From assembly GCF_900129865.1 (NCBI RefSeq), contig NZ_FQXD01000004.1, forward strand, positions 31,634-69,819: a stretch of 38,186 nucleotides of DNA, given 5' to 3'. The position numbers were made by a program, and so were the translations under genes. Source of the DNA: Virgibacillus chiguensis. Lineage in GTDB: Bacteria; Bacillota; Bacilli; Bacillales; Amphibacillaceae. Positions 1-7,465 of this stretch are shown here, piece after piece; the stretch's first letter is position 1; the number at the start of each line of letters is the position of its first letter. The notes beneath the pieces are model-generated. The model was not told where the DNA came from and made no database searches. It saw only the letters and a program-made list of their open reading frames with translations.

Positions 1-107
1 TTTCCTCCTTGGTAGCGTTGGGTCCAGCAATAAGCATAGTTGGAGTAAACCTCAATTAAATCGACAGCATCTGCCATCGGAAAAAAATTACACTCATTAT
101 TAACCAT
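1..107 (-). CDS. Partial small unknown protein, C-terminus beyond window
   Basis: The first 35 codons of a minus-strand gene run off the left edge. The frame reads MVNNECNFFPMADAVDLIEV and continues open with Tyr, Trp and Gln codons. I chose the ATG at 107 because AAAGGAGA lies 7 bases upstream. The in-frame ATG at 113 is almost touching that site and is less likely. I do not recognise the family. It sits next to spore-coat genes, so a spore role is possible, but that is context only. Confidence 0.55.
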   Translation of the reverse strand, partial: MVNNECNFFPMADAVDLIEVYSNYAYCWTQRYQGG

Positions 108-326
108 CGTCATTCTCCTTTCTCGTATATTAGCTAATATATTAAGGTATCTTTTAAAATGGATAGGGTAGTATACCGCATTAGAAGAAAATGAGGCAAT
201 TGAATGGGGGAATATATCCTATTTACTTTAAGATAAATCACTGGATTCGTTAAGGAAGCAACAGATTTTTCTAGACATCAAGATTTGGCGACAAGTTCGC
301 TTTTCTATGGCTATAAAATATAATAG

Positions 327-622
327 TGGGGAGAAAAGCATCCTATTATTATTCAATCTTGGGAACAAAACTGGTTAGAATTAACCGCCTAATCAGTTAT
401 CCTAGGGAAATCAAAAGAATTATATACACGATGAACATTAACGAAGTGAATTATAGACCACTTAGAAAATTCACCAAACCAAAATCTTCCTTCCGTCTAA
501 TGATGCATTAAGAAAAATGATATCTTTGGCAATCATGGATATTACTAAGGTTGGAAAGAATGTATATCACACAGATAGCCATTCACTTTGGAGAACGTCT
601 AGAAACGGAACTTGCATTATAA
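327..622 (+). pseudogene. IS256-family transposase relic (C-terminal part, frameshifted)
   Basis: Three reading frames in succession give pieces of an IS256-type Mutator transposase C-terminus. The first reads WGEKHPIIIQSWEQNWLELTA (327 to about 390). The second contains EIKRIIYTMNINE followed by PLRKFTKPKSSF (about 402-495). The third gives LPSNDALRKM and LAIMDIT, and a further shift ends with AIHFGERLETELAL and a stop at 622. These correspond to the family pattern of 'IYTTNxIExxNRQLRK' and 'FPSDDALxKxLYLA'. There is no intact ORF and I see no clear terminal inverted repeats, so this is an old inactive remnant. The stretch 120-326 shows nothing else I can identify. Confidence 0.75.
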
Positions 623-704
623 CTGTAGTCTGGTTTCGTCTTGACATGTAGACTCTGGACGTGAAGAATGGGGCCTTTAAATATTAAAGCTTATCGTCAA
701 CGCA

Positions 705-728
705 AAAGCGAGCGTATTACGCTCGCTC
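705..728. repeat. Short GC-rich palindrome
   Basis: GCGAGCGTATTACGCTCGC forms a small perfect hairpin in otherwise AT-rich DNA, without a U-tract on either side. It lies downstream of the IS256 relic. It could be a weak terminator or a leftover of the element. The stretch 623-886 holds no gene that I can support. Confidence 0.35.
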
Positions 729-886
729 TCCACGTAAAGCCTATATATTGTGTGCAATTCCAGTTTACACAAAATAGGTTATACTTACGCTTTATCTAAC
801 TTAGGCTATACATATATTGATCTCTAGGACTAAATTTAATGAATTTAAATGGGATTTAGAGATATGATTTTGTGTTATCTGCATGG

Positions 887-914
887 AGCAGGAGACGGGA
901 AAACGTCCCCTACT
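887..914 (-). terminator. Hairpin after the CotZ-like gene
   Basis: Read on the minus strand, AGTAGGGGACG and CGTCTCCTGCT pair over 11 positions with two G-U pairs around a short T-rich loop. It lies 12 bases after the coat gene stop. There is no U-run behind it, so intrinsic termination is plausible but not certain. Confidence 0.4.
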
Positions 915-925
915 GACATGTGAAA

Positions 926-1453
926 TTACTTAGGAGAGATTGGAGTTATTGGATCAAGGCAGGTTATACCAATAAATTGATTAAGGTCCACTGTTAAACA
1001 AACTCCAGTAGCTATGAAATCCGTTATCTTTTTGCTGTGATCATCACAATAAGAATAATAATCGCAAAGTTGCGAAAACTTCTTATCCTTGATTGGTAAT
1101 AAAAGCTCTAAACGAAAACAACATTTGCTCCCTCTTAAGAATTTTTTTGCCCGGAAAAATGGGGATTCAATTTCTTTAAAGGATTTTTCGGAACAATGAT
1201 TATGATGCTTTGTCATAAATCCTTTTCCAATAAACGGTTTGCAACTGTTGCGGCAGTAAAGCAAAAATGGAATAGTTGTATGCACATTGAAAGGCTTCTT
1301 GTCGCTTAATTGTTGAATCGATGTGTAACAGCTTGTATCACAATTGTCCTTGTTTACTTTGTCTTGTGCATAAACAATCCGTTGAACTATATCGCATACA
1401 CAATGTTCTCGATGTTTGGTCGAGTAGATATTATTTTGGTCAGAGCAACCCAT
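926..1453 (-). CDS. Spore coat/exosporium protein, CotY/CotZ (ExsY) family
   Basis: A 175-residue Cys-rich protein with 14 Cys. It carries the CotZ-family layout: CVCDIVQRIVYAQD near residue 18, then a CDTSCYTSIQQL block, an IPFLLYC..SCKPFIG block in the middle, and a C-terminal VCLTVDLNQFIGITCLDP segment. In the family these proteins form disulfide-linked layers of the outer crust (Bacillus subtilis CotY/CotZ) or exosporium base (ExsY/CotY). The start has GAGGTG 7 bases upstream. A SigK-like promoter lies about 100 bases upstream, which fits late mother-cell expression. The family is confident; whether the product is crust or exosporium cannot be told here. Confidence 0.88.
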   Translation of the reverse strand: MGCSDQNNIYSTKHREHCVCDIVQRIVYAQDKVNKDNCDTSCYTSIQQLSDKKPFNVHTTIPFLLYCRNSCKPFIGKGFMTKHHNHCSEKSFKEIESPFFRAKKFLRGSKCCFRLELLLPIKDKKFSQLCDYYSYCDDHSKKITDFIATGVCLTVDLNQFIGITCLDPITPISPK

Positions 1454-1549
1454 CTCTTTTCACCTCGCTTATTTTAATTGTAATAAGCATTATAACTTCA
1501 CAATTTTTTTTGTTGTTTATCATCTTCAATAAAAACGGTGTGAAGTTTA

Positions 1550-1576
1550 TAAGATATGCTACAGTAAATTTTATGT
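1550..1576 (-). promoter_or_regulatory. SigK-like promoter of the CotZ-like gene
   Basis: On the minus strand the -10 element CATATCTTA (1558-1550) fits the mother-cell consensus CATAnnnTA. An AC dinucleotide (1576-1575) lies exactly 16 bases upstream, as in SigK -35 elements (mACm). SigE has a related -10, but no ATATT-type -35 is seen. Expression is inferred, not shown. Confidence 0.55.
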
Positions 1577-2148
1577 ATCTATTTTCATGTAGCTTGTATT
1601 ATTGTTTATTTTTAAAAAAATCACTCAATTACCCTATAATAATGGAATGCGTTTATGAAGAAGTAAGATTAAATTACTAGACTATAAAAAATGTATGCAT
1701 GTTGTAAGTAAAGTGCCGTTTCTGTTTAAATGAAAAGGCATACTATAGTATAAGTCATACAAGCTTGTATTGATTTTCCCATGAAAAGTTTTCTTCTAAG
1801 AAATAGTTGTAATAGTTCTCCCCATATTTTAGACAGTTTCATTTATTAGTTTAATTGTGGCATTAGTTCGACATGAAGTCGGGCTAATGTCTTTTTCATT
1901 AAAGGAAAGTAAATAATTTTTATATTTTATTGCATAAGCAAAATTACGGATTTTGTCATAAAGAATGGATGATAACCACGTCATTTGCTCAAAAGAAGAA
2001 GTCATGAAATGTTTACCACTGTTCATTTTTAATTATTTAATGTTATTTAATGAATCTATGTATCGTAATTACCGTTGTCAGGTTAGCACAGATTGTTTCG
2101 TTTTAGTAGTCAGTTTTATCAATTCCATGCTAAAAAGACGAATACCCT
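1577..2148. other. Intergenic stretch without a supported gene
   Basis: Open frames here on both strands (about 65-71 codons) lack convincing Shine-Dalgarno sites and resemble no family I know. The DNA is AT-rich. Apart from the promoters at its edges I see no repeat or RNA motif. Confidence 0.5.
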
Positions 2149-2176
2149 ACCACACTTCTTTAAAATTCATATATTA
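2149..2176 (+). promoter_or_regulatory. SigK-like promoter of the Gln/Tyr-repeat gene
   Basis: AC at 2149-2150, a 17-base spacer, then CATATATTA at 2168-2176 fit the SigK pattern AC-(16/17)-CATAnnnTA. The predicted start of transcription is about 25 bases before the ATG at 2209. Confidence 0.6.
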
Positions 2177-2208
2177 CTAATGTAAACTAAGAAAGGAGAG
2201 ATTAGAAA

Positions 2209-2580
2209 ATGAGTTGTAGTTCTAGACATCATGACTTTGACAGGAAAGAAGATTTCCGACGTTTAGAGGTGATTTTGAAGGATATTCTATTCCAACTTCA
2301 GAAGCAACAGCAAAAGCAATATCAGAATCAAGACCAAGTTCAGTATCAAGATCAGTATCAAGATCAGTATCAAGGGCAGGCACAAAGTGATCGGACAAAA
2401 TTTGAAAACATTGGAAATCCAAATGTAATCGTGAAAAATGAGGCAAATGCATTATCAATTGCAGCTATTGTGATTTTGTTAAGCTTCCTCAACGATTATA
2501 AAGACAATGTTGTCATTGATAAAGATGCTACCAGAGAAATTGTCAACATGCTAAAAGAACTTGACAATTCCTCTGAGTAA
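2209..2580 (+). CDS. Putative spore-surface protein with Gln/Tyr repeats
   Basis: 123 residues with a strong site (AAAGGAGAG, 9 bases before ATG). The N-terminus is charged and predicted helical. Residues about 35-55 are a low-complexity tract with a QYQDQ unit repeated three times. The second half has NPNVIVKNEANALSIAAIVILLSFL, a hydrophobic stretch that resembles the C-terminal part of CotX/CotV-type crust proteins only in outline (short 'NxxVxVxxxxxA' then hydrophobic helix). I do not recognise a defined family. The SigK-like promoter directly upstream and the neighbouring CotZ-like gene make a spore-coat role likely by context. Confidence 0.7.
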   Translation: MSCSSRHHDFDRKEDFRRLEVILKDILFQLQKQQQKQYQNQDQVQYQDQYQDQYQGQAQSDRTKFENIGNPNVIVKNEANALSIAAIVILLSFLNDYKDNVVIDKDATREIVNMLKELDNSSE

Positions 2581-2593
2581 ATAGTTCATAATC

Positions 2594-2620
2594 CTATCAG
2601 GGGCTAAATAGGCCCCTGAT
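2594..2620 (+). terminator. Hairpin after the Gln/Tyr-repeat gene
   Basis: ATCAGGGGC and GGCCCCTGAT pair around a 6-base loop, 14 bases after the stop. The following bases are only moderately T-rich. It is the likely end of this single-gene transcript. Confidence 0.6.
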
Positions 2621-2624
2621 AAAT

Positions 2625-3032
2625 TTGGTTTATTACATTATATGTAGTTATCGTTTATGTGTGCTTGTATGCGTAAGTTGAAATTTACTAAAAAATTTTA
2701 GGTTTACTATAAATATTGGTTTCAAAAAGAAATAGTTTAGATTTAATTCCTAAACAGCTTTGGATAACAAGTTTGTTGATTTTTATTTTTAGAATAGATC
2801 AATATTTGGTTTTTAAGAACAAATACCCCAGCTCGAATCATTTGTGAAGACTTCGAATCTTACTAGAATAGAATTTGGGTTTAGATTAAATTCTAAGCTA
2901 TTTGTAAAAGGTACATTACATTTTCTGTGCCTTTAAAAAGTAATTAATGTTTCTCAATGATAGGAGACTATTAACTTTAAATGAGCTATATGGCATTGGT
3001 GGAATTAATGTCTTATTACAATTAAAGCCCTT
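2625..3032. other. AT-rich intergenic region, no gene seen
   Basis: About 400 bases of very AT-rich DNA. Two loosely similar stretches occur (GTTTAGATTTAATTCCTAA near 2734 and GTTTAGATTAAATTCTAA near 2880), which may be an old duplication. I find no ORF with a ribosome site and no recognisable RNA. Confidence 0.45.
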
Positions 3033-3059
3033 ACGTCTCATTATATTTAGCATATGTTA
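3033..3059 (+). promoter_or_regulatory. SigK-like promoter of the DUF2642 pair
   Basis: AC at 3033-3034, a 16-base spacer and CATATGTTA at 3051-3059 fit the SigK consensus. It lies 34 bases ahead of the TTG start at 3093. Confidence 0.58.
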
Positions 3060-3092
3060 TATAGAAATATATTATAGAAAGGATGATTATAA

Positions 3093-3284
3093 TTGTTAAA
3101 TCCTTCCACGGTTAGAGAAGCATTATTAGAGTTATTAAATCAAAATGTCCAGCTAACTACTAATTTTGGAATGATAACTGGTACTGTTTCCCAAGTGAAA
3201 AATGATTATACGGTTATTACTGAAGATACTAATGCTCAGGTATTAGTACCAATTTATAATGTTGAGCTTCTTAGTGAAGCATAA
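3093..3284 (+). CDS. DUF2642-type small protein
   Basis: 63 residues starting at TTG, with AAAGGATG upstream. The body (LLNQNVQLTTNFGMITGTVS, then NDYTVITED and VLVPIYNVELL) follows the DUF2642 pattern: a short SH3-like beta barrel with 'G..v.vtT..G.v.G.l..v..dyv.l' and a terminal 'ipi..I..i'. Such proteins are common in Bacillus sporulation gene sets, but their biochemical role is unknown. It is co-transcribed with the next gene, 13 bases downstream. Confidence 0.72.
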   Translation: MLNPSTVREALLELLNQNVQLTTNFGMITGTVSQVKNDYTVITEDTNAQVLVPIYNVELLSEA

Positions 3285-3297
3285 AGGAGGTATATAA

Positions 3298-3495
3298 ATG
3301 TTCAGAAGTAATTTTGCTGCTGAGCTTTTCACACGTGTAGGCTCTAATGCAGAAATAGCTACAGATAGTAGTTTGATAGAAGGAGTTATTTTAAAGGTAT
3401 CTTCAGAATTAGTAATAGTAGAGGAAAATAGTGGTTATGGACCAGAAAACGTATATATAGCTTTAAATTTCATCAATTTTGTACGCTTTTCTTAA
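3298..3495 (+). CDS. Second DUF2642-like small protein
   Basis: 65 residues with a near-perfect AAGGAGG 8 bases before ATG. The order of elements is the same as in the preceding protein (a valine-rich barrel with SLIEGVILKV, LVIVEENSG, then a closing hydrophobic strand VYIALNFINF), although identity is low. This suggests a diverged tandem duplicate. A terminator follows at 3551, so the two genes form one small, probably SigK-dependent operon. Confidence 0.62.
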   Translation: MFRSNFAAELFTRVGSNAEIATDSSLIEGVILKVSSELVIVEENSGYGPENVYIALNFINFVRFS

Positions 3496-3550
3496 ATATA
3501 TGGTATGGTTTGTCTGTGATAGTTAGCGTTTTTATTGTTTTATTTTGTAG

Positions 3551-3591
3551 AAAAAGTACAATTTCTCTTGTTGAGGAATTGTACTTTTTTT
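3551..3591 (+). terminator. Rho-independent terminator (bidirectional form)
   Basis: AAAAAGTACAATT and AATTGTACTTTTTTT pair over 13 bases, with a further TCTC/GAGG extension toward the loop. A long T-run on one side and an A-run on the other make it usable in both directions. It closes the DUF2642 operon. Confidence 0.88.
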
Positions 3592-3604
3592 AAATGTGAT
3601 AGGT

Positions 3605-4215
3605 TTGTTGAGGACCTATATAGTAACTTTAACTTACAAATGTGTGGTCTAACTCCACCGTCTTAAGACGGTATCCGCTTTTAGCCTTATCTTTTTTGTC
3701 CATGCTAAGGGAAGAGTTGAAAGTATGAATTGAATATAGAAGAAATAGTCATGCTGTGTATGATATCAAGTATCATGTTATATGGGTGACGAAGTATAGA
3801 GATAAGGTTTTGGCAGGCACATAGCAGTGAGAGTGTGTGATTTGCTCAGACAAGGTTATGAAGCTAGAAGGATTACCATATTGTAAGAAAGTGTTGGTAA
3901 AGATCACATTCATTTATTATTATCTTGTCCTCCAAGTATTGCTCCAAGTAAAATATTGCAGTATCTAAAAGGAAAATCATCAAGATTATTGCAGGATGAG
4001 TTTCCAGAACTCAAAAAGAGATATTGGGGGCAGCATCTGTGGGCAAGAGGATATTTTTGTGCCACCGTAGGAATGGAAACGGAAGAAATAATAAGAAATT
4101 ATATAGCAAATCAATTCAATGAAGGTAAGGACGAAATATTTAGGATAGAAGAATGAGTTTAGTCTAGCTTTGAGGATGCTTCAGCTAAGGCCTTTGAGCA
4201 GGTGGTCGTTTAAGG
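3605..4215 (+). mobile_element. Decayed IS200/IS605-type element
   Basis: The element holds only a broken tnpA and no tnpB. The left part contains the palindrome CCGTCTTAAGACGG (3658-3671), the kind of subterminal hairpin recognised by TnpA. The right part after the gene has the GC-richer 'CTAAGGCCTTTGAGCAGGTGG' type of end seen in this family. Ends are approximate because these elements have no inverted repeats and make no target duplications. Confidence 0.6.
3731..4156 (+). pseudogene. IS200/IS605 TnpA Y1 transposase, disrupted
   Basis: The first part reads EYRRNSHAVYDIKYHVIWVT then KYRDKVLAGT and a stop. A shift moves to AVRVCDLLRQGYEARRITIL, then an in-frame TAA (about 3884). The rest is intact: VGKDHIHLLLSCPPSIAPSK, then YLKGKSSRLL, WGQHLWARGYFCATVG, and IRNYIANQ. 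The HUH metal site (HIH) and the likely catalytic Tyr in 'NYIANQ' are kept, but one frameshift and one stop disable the protein. It could only be mobilised in trans. Confidence 0.85.
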
Positions 4216-4349
4216 AAATATACATTTTTAAAGGGGGTTATTGGTGGGTGTTTTAGCACACGAACTTAGATATATAATGTTGTTATTTTAATTGAATAAA
4301 GGTAATAGGAGAAATATGTAGAAAAATAAACAAGCCAAAACAAAACGTA

Positions 4350-4386
4350 AAGGTCTGAATCCGATTTAATATTGAGTTCAGACCTT
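4350..4386. terminator. 10-bp inverted repeat, likely terminator
   Basis: AAGGTCTGAA and TTCAGACCTT are perfectly complementary across a 17-base loop. T-runs are weak on both sides. It lies in a gene-free stretch (4216-4762), so it may have belonged to a lost gene. Confidence 0.45.
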
Positions 4387-4762
4387 AATAACTGCTGTTT
4401 CGTAAGTTTATTTGCATAATTATAAGGGTTGTATTTTATTTGTTGGTGATCAAAACGAATGAAGTGACTATCATTCTGTTAATAATGAAAGGGAAAAGCT
4501 CTAAGAATTTAGTAAAAGGTTATATGCATGAATTGATTCATTAGGGCATATAATATATGGATACTAAGCCGATTTTATCGACATATAAACTGTAACAAGA
4601 ATCAAGAATAGGCGAATCCATACTACAACGAGTCTAAGGAGATAACAGTATTTCAATGCCGTTTTTTGGGTTGTACCCTTGAGGAGCGAACAATCAAGGG
4701 AGGATCAGGTAAAGTCCATTGATTGTAGGTGCATTTTAATAATAAATTCTATTAAAATTTCA
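4387..4762. other. Gene-free boundary before the glycan island
   Basis: I see no supportable ORF. A 7-bp inverted repeat (CCCTTGA/TCAAGGG, about 4676-4700) is the only structure noted. The region looks like decayed sequence at the island edge. Confidence 0.4.
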
Positions 4763-5686
4763 CTAATATTTATACTTATGTTCTTTTTTGTAAATTTCCT
4801 CACTAATTTTATTAGCCATTAATAATGCTTTTATTCCTTCATTCCCTGATACAGAAGGTTCTTTTTTAAACCTAATACAATTTAAGAAATCAGTTAGTTG
4901 TACTTGTAATGGTTGAATAGAATCATCGACTGTAATGGTTTTAGTAAAAATAGAGCTTTGTATTTTGATTTTTTTCTTTAATAAATTGGCTTCAATAAAA
5001 GCATCTTCAGTGAGGATTTGAATGGTTCTAACTTTATTTTGTGATTTAAAACTGGCAGAAAGCTGTATGATGACCTCCTTTGTAGATGCGGCAATTACAA
5101 CTGCATGTTTAATTGTACTATCCATAATTTTACCCAATGCTTGAATGTCTACAAATGTATCTTGAAGGATTTCTTGTAGAATATAAATATCATGAATCAT
5201 TAGATCGTTCACAACATCGATATTTTCAAGCCTTTTATTATAGGGACCCATTCTTTGAAATTCAATACCAATTATTTCTTTATTTTTTATTAATTTTAGG
5301 AGTTCATGAATCAATGGATTAAAAAGTTCAATGTGGCCTACTTGAATGATGACTCCTGCTTTTGACGCTTTATAAATTAAATCTTCTGCTTGTTCTACTG
5401 TACTAGTCATAGGTTTTTCTATTAACATGTGTACATTGTTTTGAATGCAAATTAAGCCAATATCATAGTGGAACTCCGTAGGGACAGCTATGCTTACAGC
5501 ATCAACTTCTTTTAATAGGTAATTTAATGATGAAAACGGCTTTATATTATATTTTTTAGCAATTTTGTCTCTTTTAATTGTATCTTTATCATATATACCA
5601 ATAAGCTGGCAGTGATCATACATGGATAAATACGTCCGTATATGATTTTCTCCCATATTACCAGTTCCAATTACACCAACTCTCAT
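4763..5686 (-). CDS. Gfo/Idh/MocA oxidoreductase, probable UDP-GlcNAc(A) 3-dehydrogenase
   Basis: 307 residues. An N-terminal Rossmann fold starts with GVIGTGNMGENH (residues 4-15), and the family EKP motif is at 90-92. The C-terminal substrate domain has NDLMIHDIYIL with the usual Asp161 and His165. In WbpB/WlbA and the methanococcal UDP-GlcNAc 3-dehydrogenases, this family oxidises C3 of a UDP-sugar to give the 3-keto form used by a DegT aminotransferase. A DegT enzyme, a hexapeptide acetyltransferase, a UDP-sugar 6-dehydrogenase and a 2-epimerase all lie nearby, so that role is favoured; a generic sugar dehydrogenase is the alternative. The site AGGAG lies 8 bases upstream of ATG. The gene is divergent from the next one, with a SigE/SigK-like -10 upstream. 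Confidence 0.82.
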   Translation of the reverse strand: MRVGVIGTGNMGENHIRTYLSMYDHCQLIGIYDKDTIKRDKIAKKYNIKPFSSLNYLLKEVDAVSIAVPTEFHYDIGLICIQNNVHMLIEKPMTSTVEQAEDLIYKASKAGVIIQVGHIELFNPLIHELLKLIKNKEIIGIEFQRMGPYNKRLENIDVVNDLMIHDIYILQEILQDTFVDIQALGKIMDSTIKHAVVIAASTKEVIIQLSASFKSQNKVRTIQILTEDAFIEANLLKKKIKIQSSIFTKTITVDDSIQPLQVQLTDFLNCIRFKKEPSVSGNEGIKALLMANKISEEIYKKEHKYKY

Positions 5687-5722
5687 ATTAAAGTCTCCTC
5701 ACTTTGAATTCTAATTCTTTTA

Positions 5723-5731
5723 TATCGTATG
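5723..5731 (-). promoter_or_regulatory. Possible mother-cell sigma -10 element
   Basis: On the minus strand CATACGATA fits CATAnnnTA, and its first eight bases fit the SigE form CATACAnT at seven of eight. No good AC or ATATT -35 lies at the right distance, so this is a weak call. It is the only sporulation-type promoter signal I could place inside the glycan island. Confidence 0.3.
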
Positions 5732-5859
5732 CATTAGATAGAAAGAGAGATAGACCGCCATAACAATAAATTACAAAATTGGCAATTGACTAAGTATATA
5801 TTCTTGCTGGAGGGGGGAGTAAGATCAATTTACTCTTTATTGCAAAAGACACCTCAAAA

Positions 5860-6747
5860 ATGATTAATAGAAATTATCATTATTTAGAACAAGAGCTAAA
5901 AAATTTGGTGAATTTGATGTTATGGAGAGAATCTGGACACATTGACTATATTATTAATCGACTAGACGTTAAACCGGATTTTATACTAATTTTAAATGAT
6001 ATGGATAGGAAAATGTCACCAATGATAAAAGGGCTTGCTCATATTCATATACCCACAGGATTATTTGTTAATGATGTTCACCGTTTTGTAAGTCTTAGAC
6101 GAAATTTTATTGAAAAAAATAATATTACGTATTTATTTTCTGTGATTAGGGATAAATTTCTTCAAATATATCCTGAATATCAGAATAAAATGGGGTGGTT
6201 TCCACATTTCGTTAATACAGAAATATATAAGAACTATGAGTTGAAAAAAGATATCAAGTTATTATTAATGGGTGCCGTAACTGATTTATATCCTTTAAGA
6301 CAAAAGATTATTAAGGCGTATGAAGGAAACACTAATTTCATTTATCACAAGCATCCAGGTTATCAACATTTTAGAGAAAAAGATAACAATGAGGTAATAG
6401 GAGAGAATTATGCGAAAGAATTGAACAGATCAATCTTATTTTTTACTTGCCCATCTAAATTTAATTATCCAGTTATAAAATACTTTGAAGCGTTGGCTTG
6501 TAAAACTTTGTTATTAGCACCTACCTTTAAAGAATTAGAAGATATTGGTTTTATTCCTGATGTACATTTTATAGCAATAGATGAAAATAATTTTGCAGCA
6601 AAGGCAGATTATTTTTTATCGCATGAAGCGGAACGGAAACAAATAGTTGAACAAGGATATCAATTTGTTCATCAAAATCATACTGTTCAACATAGAGCGC
6701 AACAGTTAGTCAAGATAATAGAAAGAAAACTAAAATATCCATTATAG
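5860..6747 (+). CDS. CgeB-like glycosyltransferase, start uncertain
   Basis: At least 295 residues. The C-terminal half is a GT-B nucleotide-sugar domain: KDIKLLLMGAVTDLYPLR (about 129), then KYFEALACKTLLLAP (about 207) and a GFIPDVHF tail. This is typical of CgeB/'glycosyltransferase family protein' members that act on spore surfaces. The N-terminal half contains HIPTGLFVNDVHRF and a GWFPHFVNTEIY segment. The first ATG has no ribosome site. A strong GGAGGGGGGAG lies at 5809-5819, and the frame between (reading INLLFIAKDTSK) looks like the true N-terminal beta strand, but it contains no ATG/GTG/TTG. See findings. The substrate is unknown. Confidence 0.78.
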   Translation: MINRNYHYLEQELKNLVNLMLWRESGHIDYIINRLDVKPDFILILNDMDRKMSPMIKGLAHIHIPTGLFVNDVHRFVSLRRNFIEKNNITYLFSVIRDKFLQIYPEYQNKMGWFPHFVNTEIYKNYELKKDIKLLLMGAVTDLYPLRQKIIKAYEGNTNFIYHKHPGYQHFREKDNNEVIGENYAKELNRSILFFTCPSKFNYPVIKYFEALACKTLLLAPTFKELEDIGFIPDVHFIAIDENNFAAKADYFLSHEAERKQIVEQGYQFVHQNHTVQHRAQQLVKIIERKLKYPL

Positions 6748-6765
6748 AATGAGGAGGTTTTTTGC

Positions 6766-7446
6766 TTGTCTTATATATCGGACACCGCACAGTTTGGTGA
6801 TAACGTTATCATCGAGGATGATGTCCAAATTGGTGATAATGTGATAATAGGTCATAACTCTGTCATCTTACGAGGAACAAAGATTGGTAATAATGTAAGT
6901 ACTGGTTGTAATTGCGTTCTTGGTATTAAGCCAACGGTTAATAAAAGAATGAGAAAAACTTCTAATCTTACCGAATTAGTAATTGAGAGTGGCACTCGAA
7001 TTGGGCATCTAGTCTCTATTTATTCTAGTACACGAGTTGGTAAGAACGTATTTATTGGTGATCATGCAAGTTTAAGAGAAAATACTATAGTTGGAGATGA
7101 AACTGTTATTGGTCGAGCAGCAATAGTTGAATTGAATACAAAAATTGGAAAATCATGTACTATTCAAACACAATCGTATGTGACAGGAGATACCGTAATA
7201 GAAGATAATGTATTTATTGGTCCCTGTGTATCCATGGCTAATGATAAATATATGGGAGCGCAGAGCTACAATTTAAAAGGCCCGTATATTAAACATGGAG
7301 CTAAAATTGGCAATAACGCATCACTACTGCCAGGGATAAAAATTGGAAAAGAAACAATAGTAGGCGCAGGTTCGGTTGTTACTAAGGATTTAGAAGATAG
7401 GATAGTTGCTGTTGGTGTTCCAGCAAAGAGAATAGGTTTATCGTAA
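6766..7446 (+). CDS. Left-handed beta-helix acetyltransferase (WbpD/WlbB-like)
   Basis: 226 residues from a TTG start with GAGGAGG 9 bases upstream. It is almost entirely hexapeptide repeats of the [LIV]-G-x4 type (IGDNVIIGHNSVILRGTKIG and so on), closing with VGAGSVVTKDL and the family-typical GVPAKRIG. This is the fold of WbpD/WlbB, which N-acetylate the 3-amino group of UDP-GlcNAc3NA. The protein is somewhat longer than WbpD because of an extra loop (about residues 57-78, KPTVNKRMRKTSNLTE) that interrupts the helix. The gene is 18 bases after the CgeB-like gene and probably co-transcribed. Acetyl transfer to another amino-sugar is the alternative. Confidence 0.85.
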   Translation: MSYISDTAQFGDNVIIEDDVQIGDNVIIGHNSVILRGTKIGNNVSTGCNCVLGIKPTVNKRMRKTSNLTELVIESGTRIGHLVSIYSSTRVGKNVFIGDHASLRENTIVGDETVIGRAAIVELNTKIGKSCTIQTQSYVTGDTVIEDNVFIGPCVSMANDKYMGAQSYNLKGPYIKHGAKIGNNASLLPGIKIGKETIVGAGSVVTKDLEDRIVAVGVPAKRIGLS

Positions 7447-7465
7447 TGCATGACTAAATTTAAGG

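Noticed and set aside
1321-1680. 119-codon plus-strand frame
   Set aside because: It is antisense to the CotZ-like gene for its first part and has no ribosome site; the Cys-rich family match is on the other strand.
1829-2180. Two overlapping frames (65 and 71 codons) on opposite strands
   Set aside because: Neither has a Shine-Dalgarno site or any family resemblance, and the SigK-like promoter of the next gene lies inside one of them.
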